Shown: positions 58,242-62,000 of the stretch, piece after piece | How positions within the stretch are numbered: position 1 is the first letter of the stretch | Layout of the letters: the number at the start of each line of letters is the position of its first letter | Origin: Adiantum capillus-veneris | Lineage: Eukaryota; Streptophyta; Polypodiopsida; Polypodiales; Pteridaceae | Direction: 5' to 3' | Assembly (NCBI GenBank): GCA_014529385.2 | Contig: CM043965.1 | Coordinates: forward strand, 63,864,933 to 63,926,932 | Length of the DNA: 62,000 nt | Translations under genes and position numbers: made by a program | The notes under the pieces: model-generated | The model's input: only the letters and a program-made list of their open reading frames with translations | What the model was told of the DNA's origin: nothing | The model's database searches: none

Positions 58242-58581
58242 GACAACCTTAGAAACAGGTTATAACATTGACTGTGCCACACTCTCCGAACTCTTCCTTA
58301 TGAAATGTAAAAAGCACCCCAAAGGTCGTGTTCTCAAGCTGCAAACCTCCAAGAATTAGCTATTTAACAACATTTTGTACTTGCTTCGGGCTTATCATGA
58401 AATACGATCCCATTTTGCGTTTGTCAATGTTTGGTGTCATGTCAGTCAGATGTTAATGTGTCCGTTCCTTGTTATGTCATGCTGTCAACAATTGGTAACC
58501 TTTAATGGTGCTAAATGTCCACACTTTCTATTGCCAAAAGGCTGGGTGTTCCTTTACTCATTTTGCTTCGTGGTACTTCAG

Positions 58582-60145
58582 TGAGGGACAGGTGGTGGCT
58601 GAATGAAAAGCGACCGGATACAACAATGTCGCCGGACGTAAAGGCGATCACTAAGCGCCTTGTCATTCTGGATGTGAATGGAGTTCTGTTGAAGGTTGTC
58701 ATGAAGAACCCGAAGATTTGTGGAAAATCCCATTTCCAGAGGGATGTAAGCCCCGATGTGTGCAGGTCTTTTGGCACAAATACTACGTGGTCAGACCTGA
58801 TGCGGAGGATTTCATCCTTAGCCTGAGGAGGCGATGCGACGTGATGCTTTGGTCCTGCAGCCAAAGACACAATCTGATGACCATACTGCATGCTTGCTTC
58901 CCTAAGTTGATGAAGATGCAAAGTCTCTTTTTAGGTATGAATCCCTTAACTTCCAAACTAGTTTGGCTGATTTTGGTACTGTATCTACCTTTGCTACTGA
59001 TTTGTACATATTCTGGTACTATTGGTTCTTTTTGTACTATTTGGTACTATTGTGTATAGGATTTGGTACTGTTTGTATAAATTGATATTGTCCACACAAT
59101 TTTGGTAATGTTAGCACAATTTGGTACTGTTTGCACAATTGGGTACTATTTGTTTCTTTTGGTTCTTTTTGGTTATTTTTATTCATTTTGGTCCTTTGGT
59201 ACATTTGGTACTTTTGGTATAGTTTGCACAACTTGATACTGTCCATACAACCTGGTACTATTTGCACATCTTACTTTGGTACTTTGGTACTGTTATGTAC
59301 AAAACTTGCTATTTTTCTTTTTTTTGGTGATTTAAGTCCTTTAGTACTTTGGTACTGTTATGTACAGAACTTGCTATTTTTCTTTTTTTGGTGATTTAAG
59401 TCCTTTGGTACTTTGGTACTGTTATGTACAGAACTTGCTATTTTTCAGACTGTGGTGATTTAAGTCCTTTCGTACTTTGGTACTGATATGTACAGAACTT
59501 GTTGTTTTTCTTTTCTTGGTGATTTAAGTCCTTTGGTACTTTGGTACTGTTATGTACAGAACTTGCTGTTTTTCAGACTTTGGTGATTAAGTCCTTTGGT
59601 ACTTTTTGTACTTTGGTACTTTGGTGATGTTATGTACAGAACTTGTTGGTGTTTTTCAGACTTTGGTACTCTGAACTGTATACCTGCTGTAACAACTTAG
59701 TTTACTTGCCACAGATATTTTTGACCAGTCCCATTGTGAAAAATAGGCTTCCTCTATGAAGGATGTGGCAGGCCTTTTGGGGCAGCTCGGCAACAAGCCC
59801 ATTATCCTGAAGCTCATGCGAACAGTTTGGCGCAAGCATCCTCAATTTAATGAAGCTAGCACGCTCCTTGTGGATGACACAAGATACAAATCATTGAAGA
59901 ACGATTATGAGTCGTGTTGCTGCATTCGGACATATGAGCCAAAATATTACGATCAAAATAAGACGAAGTATCTCATGGATGTCATTCTGCCATGGATCAC
60001 AGGATGGCTAGATGAGAAATTCCCCACCGCTTATAGCCGGCGCACACCCCTGTTTGATGTAGAGGACGACATCTCCCTGTATGTTGCTGACTGCTTTGTA
60101 TCTTTGGAAGGGTACTCATACCGGTTTGACCCCCCTGATGTGTAA
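58582..60145 (+). pseudogene. HAD-superfamily / FCP1-like phosphatase gene, nearly intact
   Basis: Exon 58582-58934 follows an acceptor (TGGTACTTCAG). It encodes DRWWLNEKRPDTTMSPDVK, then the HAD motif I region KRLVILDVNGVLLKVV (DVNGV; Asp codon 58671-58673; usual D-x-D is D-x-N). After a frameshift near 58730 come VFWHKYYVVRPDAEDFILSL and DVMLWSCSQRHNL (motif II). Intron 58935-59714 splices in phase to DIFDQSHCEK. A TAG at 59744-59746 follows. Then DVAGLLGQLGNKPIILKLMR (motif III Lys) and STLLVDDTRYKSLKN (motif IV DD). It ends at a stop after SYRFDPPDV. This is the FCP1/NLI-interacting-factor fold; plant paralogues with LDxNG are known to me. One frameshift and one TAG suggest a recent pseudogene, or sequence errors. 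An upstream exon may link it to the preceding gene. Confidence 0.72.
58935..59714 (+). repeat. Intron with TTTGGTACT words and a 64-bp tandem repeat
   Basis: 59281-59668 holds six copies of a 63-65 bp unit (starts 59281, 59346, 59410, 59474, 59538, 59601): ACTTTGGTACTG, TATGTACAGAACTTG, TTTTTC, TTGGTGATTTAAGTCCTTT. The rest (58970-59280) is rich in TTTGGTACT as in the intron at 55387-57116. Confidence 0.93.
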
Positions 60146-60595
60146 AAGATTCTATAAAAGACTGGCATTTTCATGTAATAAGAAATTATTGTTGGGCATG
60201 AACCTTCGTCTGCAAAAGTTTTACACATGCACTTAATTTTTTTGAACATGATCTTTTTCTTGCCACTTCTTTGGTAATTTTTCTGTTGCTATTTGCATGT
60301 GAAGCCTGAATCAACAGAAATGTCAAATAACCCACGAGCATTGATTACTCCTTCCCACTTTAATTTCTGTCCCATTGATAACTAAACCCGTATTCTTGCA
60401 CCTGCTTAAGATATTTTCAACCATATTAAAGTATCCTGCTATCAAACAAGGATTAGGAAGTTTGGCTATCAAATTTGGTACTACAAGAGTCAGCTGAAAA
60501 CAAATTAGCAAGTACACACTACTGATCACAAGTAAGATTCTATTCAAGAGAATTACAACTGTTGATGCCAGTGGGGCTAGACTTGTAGTTGGGGT
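60146..60595. other. Intergenic region between convergent genes
   Basis: 450 bp without coding support between the stop of the phosphatase gene (plus) and the stop of the transposase-like ORF (minus). It should contain both 3' UTRs. AATAAG at 60177-60182 might serve as a poly(A) signal for the plus-strand gene. Confidence 0.5.
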
Positions 60596-62000
60596 TTACG
60601 CTGTATGGCTCCCCTCGTGGTCACTCCCTTCGTCATATGGCATACTGTTGTAGATATTTTCATATATCTCTAAGTATAGTTTAAAATGGTTACGCAGGCC
60701 CGATATGACCTCCATGGGGAACCGTATGGCTCTAACAAGATGGGAGTAGATCATGACCAGTGGTTTCTCATTCAATAGGGTATAAGTATCAACTTTGCCC
60801 TCAACCAAGGCATAGTACAAACCCTCAACTAGAATTCCACCCTTTACGATCTTGTTATGCCAAAGGTCCTTTAGTACTCTTGGTGCTTGGTACATGGTTT
60901 TGGTGCACTTTAGAAGGTAGAATTCCTCTTTCTCCTCGGCTGCTTTCATTGCAAAGTTATCCCCAATGGACAGTAATTGGCTCAGCACCTTAGGGTCTCC
61001 TTCATACATAGGCATGGTTAAATCCACACTCACTTGGGAGGAAAGCAGATCATTGTAGTTCTCCTCATCATCCTCGTCCTCATCACTACCTACTTGTACA
61101 GACTCTGTCAATGGCTCAATGGAGAGATACTTCCATTCTTTAGTGCGCTGTTTATTATTGCATCTCCTCCATTGCCCATGCACACAAGGATCATAAAAGC
61201 AAGACAGCGTCCGAAAACGCACATCACATGGATTGTGTGTTGAGTAGCCGTCAACACAATGGAATGAGCGAGACCCTGCAATTGGTTTGCAGTCCCATAG
61301 TGGAGAATGTAACACATCATTCGATGAAACCAACCAGAAGACCCTTCTTGTGCTGGCACACCCACCTTCCCTCGCTGTGTTAAACCTCGCCTTTAGAAAA
61401 TTGACCACATCAGCCGCACACTTCATGGGCCATCCATCGGGCTTTATCTCCTCATGCATCAAGGTTCTCTTGAAAACAACACCTGCACCATCATGCTCTC
61501 CTTTTCCATGTCCTGAAGCGGAGAAGTTGTGTATCATATGCAATCCTGTCAAAAACTGATAATACCTTGCTACAAAATAGTATGGTCGTCGTGCCTTGAA
61601 CTGTGAAACGGCACCATCTGACCAAACCCAATGATAACGAAAACATTGTCCTTGTTGTTTCATCCAACTGTCATGCAAGAGAAAAAAATGTTGAACAAAG
61701 AGCGTGTCATGGAGCTTATCGTCTGATATGTAAAAATGCAGAGTCTTCTCAATGGCTCCTACTGAATTTCTGATATAAGAGATGTGCACCAGTATTGTGA
61801 CCTGTGTCGACCACCAATGCATGGACTGAATCTCATTCTACACTTTAAAGCTGTAATTCTTTGCAAAATTAACAACAGAAACCACAACGTCTCTTGGAAA
61901 CTTTAGCAAGCAGTCTTTAAATTGCTGGGCCTGCCACCTGAAAACAAAGTTGTGCTTGACAAAGCTTTTCAGATGATCTGAGAAAAGATGAATGAAAGTT
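60596..62000 (-). pseudogene. Transposase-like (DDE/RNase H-fold?) protein, one in-frame TAG, partial
   Basis: Minus strand, 5' end outside the window. An open frame of 408 codons runs from Met 61822 to 60596. The same frame continues upstream of a TAG (61838-61840) through FRWQAQQFKDCLLKFPRDVV to the window edge. Blocks NEIQSMHWWSTQVTILVHI, WVWSDGAVSQFKARRPYYF and MIHNFSASGHGKGEHDGAGV match a large family of uncharacterised proteins I recall from ferns and other eukaryotes, with S-D-G and HGKG..DG.G signatures suggestive of a transposase-like catalytic core. This is an inference. An acidic stretch (SDEDEDDEENYNDLLSS) follows. Apart from the TAG (probably CAG, Gln) the frame is undamaged, so it may be recent. 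Confidence 0.5.

Larger units (their letters stand above)
53758..58357 (+). pseudogene. Decayed multi-exon gene with RING-like zinc cluster
   Basis: Exon 1 (53758-54034, MRTLKAKGAASSRASPSTCK; basic, Ser/Lys-rich) splices in phase to 54517 (GKNKMEEYPQQTRFCY). Next come YTAEDLHEEYGLSLEGKL and, in other frames, VDDCRFLFSKVYQGPPSCG and a helical part (DYLPDLEALLQRLQKQVSH, EDIDTLEARIGVLRQQIPIP). After a 1.7 kb repeat-rich intron (about 55387-57116) comes REYARLYNESLKTQDQYEF. A zinc-cluster-like stretch CVACGFGGFLPG, CRHQYHPLCF, CTKALC follows, read across two frames. An acidic region (57602-58251) ends at a frameshift caused by a 14-bp duplication; a third frame closes at 58355-58357. Stops at 54713-54715 and 57791-57793 and about four frameshifts show decay. 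I do not recognise the family; RING/PHD-type is by Cys/His spacing only. Confidence 0.55.

Noticed and set aside
57864-58282. Minus-strand frames opposite the acidic region
   Set aside because: Shadows of a Glu/Lys-rich plus-strand coding region.

Overview
The window is nuclear DNA of a land plant. The evidence is LTR retrotransposons primed by initiator tRNA-Met (TGGTATCAGAGC sites), a plant-type LINE, a MITE, spliced genes with GT..AG introns, and very many CT/GA microsatellites. The LINE C-terminal tail and the transposase-like protein at the right end look to me like families common in ferns. That is memory-based inference and was not tested. There are no bacterial features. No intact host gene is visible: almost everything is mobile DNA or decayed coding sequence.

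Layout. 1-4.17 kb: a degenerate LINE (ORF1, endonuclease, reverse transcriptase, C-terminal tail) running into a 1.2 kb CT/poly-C low-complexity tract. 5.4-9.06 kb: an unidentified decayed multi-exon gene split by a clean solo LTR (5678-6435, TSD CTTCC). 9.97-10.93 kb (-): a decayed Ulp1-like protease. 10.9-13.6 kb: an 84-bp tandem repeat at two sites, a 127-bp CT tract and a 277-bp MITE with TAA duplications. 14.5-19.1 kb (+): a Ty1/copia element with 5' LTR, PBS and decayed gag-pol, truncated at its 3' end. 19.9-25.7 kb (-): unidentified coding remnants and a probable LTR. 25.7-28 kb (+): the 3' part of a Ty3/gypsy-like element, followed by an LTR-like stretch, a leader with seven regularly spaced palindromes, and a gag-like ORF (31.4-32.75 kb). 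32.8-37.6 kb (-): a second Ty3/gypsy element (gag, PR, RT, RH, start of IN).

38.95-50.36 kb (-): a complete copia element with 192-bp LTRs and TSD ATTCC, carrying a second complete copia (42146-48028, TSD AAGAT) inside it. 50.4-53.46 kb (-): another Ty3/gypsy 3' half. 53.7-60.15 kb (+): a decayed gene with a RING-like zinc cluster, then a HAD/FCP1-like phosphatase gene; their large introns are built from TTTGGTACT repeats. 60.6-62 kb (-): a transposase-like ORF running off the window, convergent with the phosphatase gene.

The most unusual points are: (1) seven near-perfect 22-bp palindromes at about 285-bp spacing inside otherwise unlike sequence (29510-31205); (2) an aspartic-protease-like domain placed after the integrase, directly before the LTR, in two diverged gypsy-like copies; (3) introns made of TTTGGTACT arrays; (4) one nearly invariant leader block shared by two different copia families.
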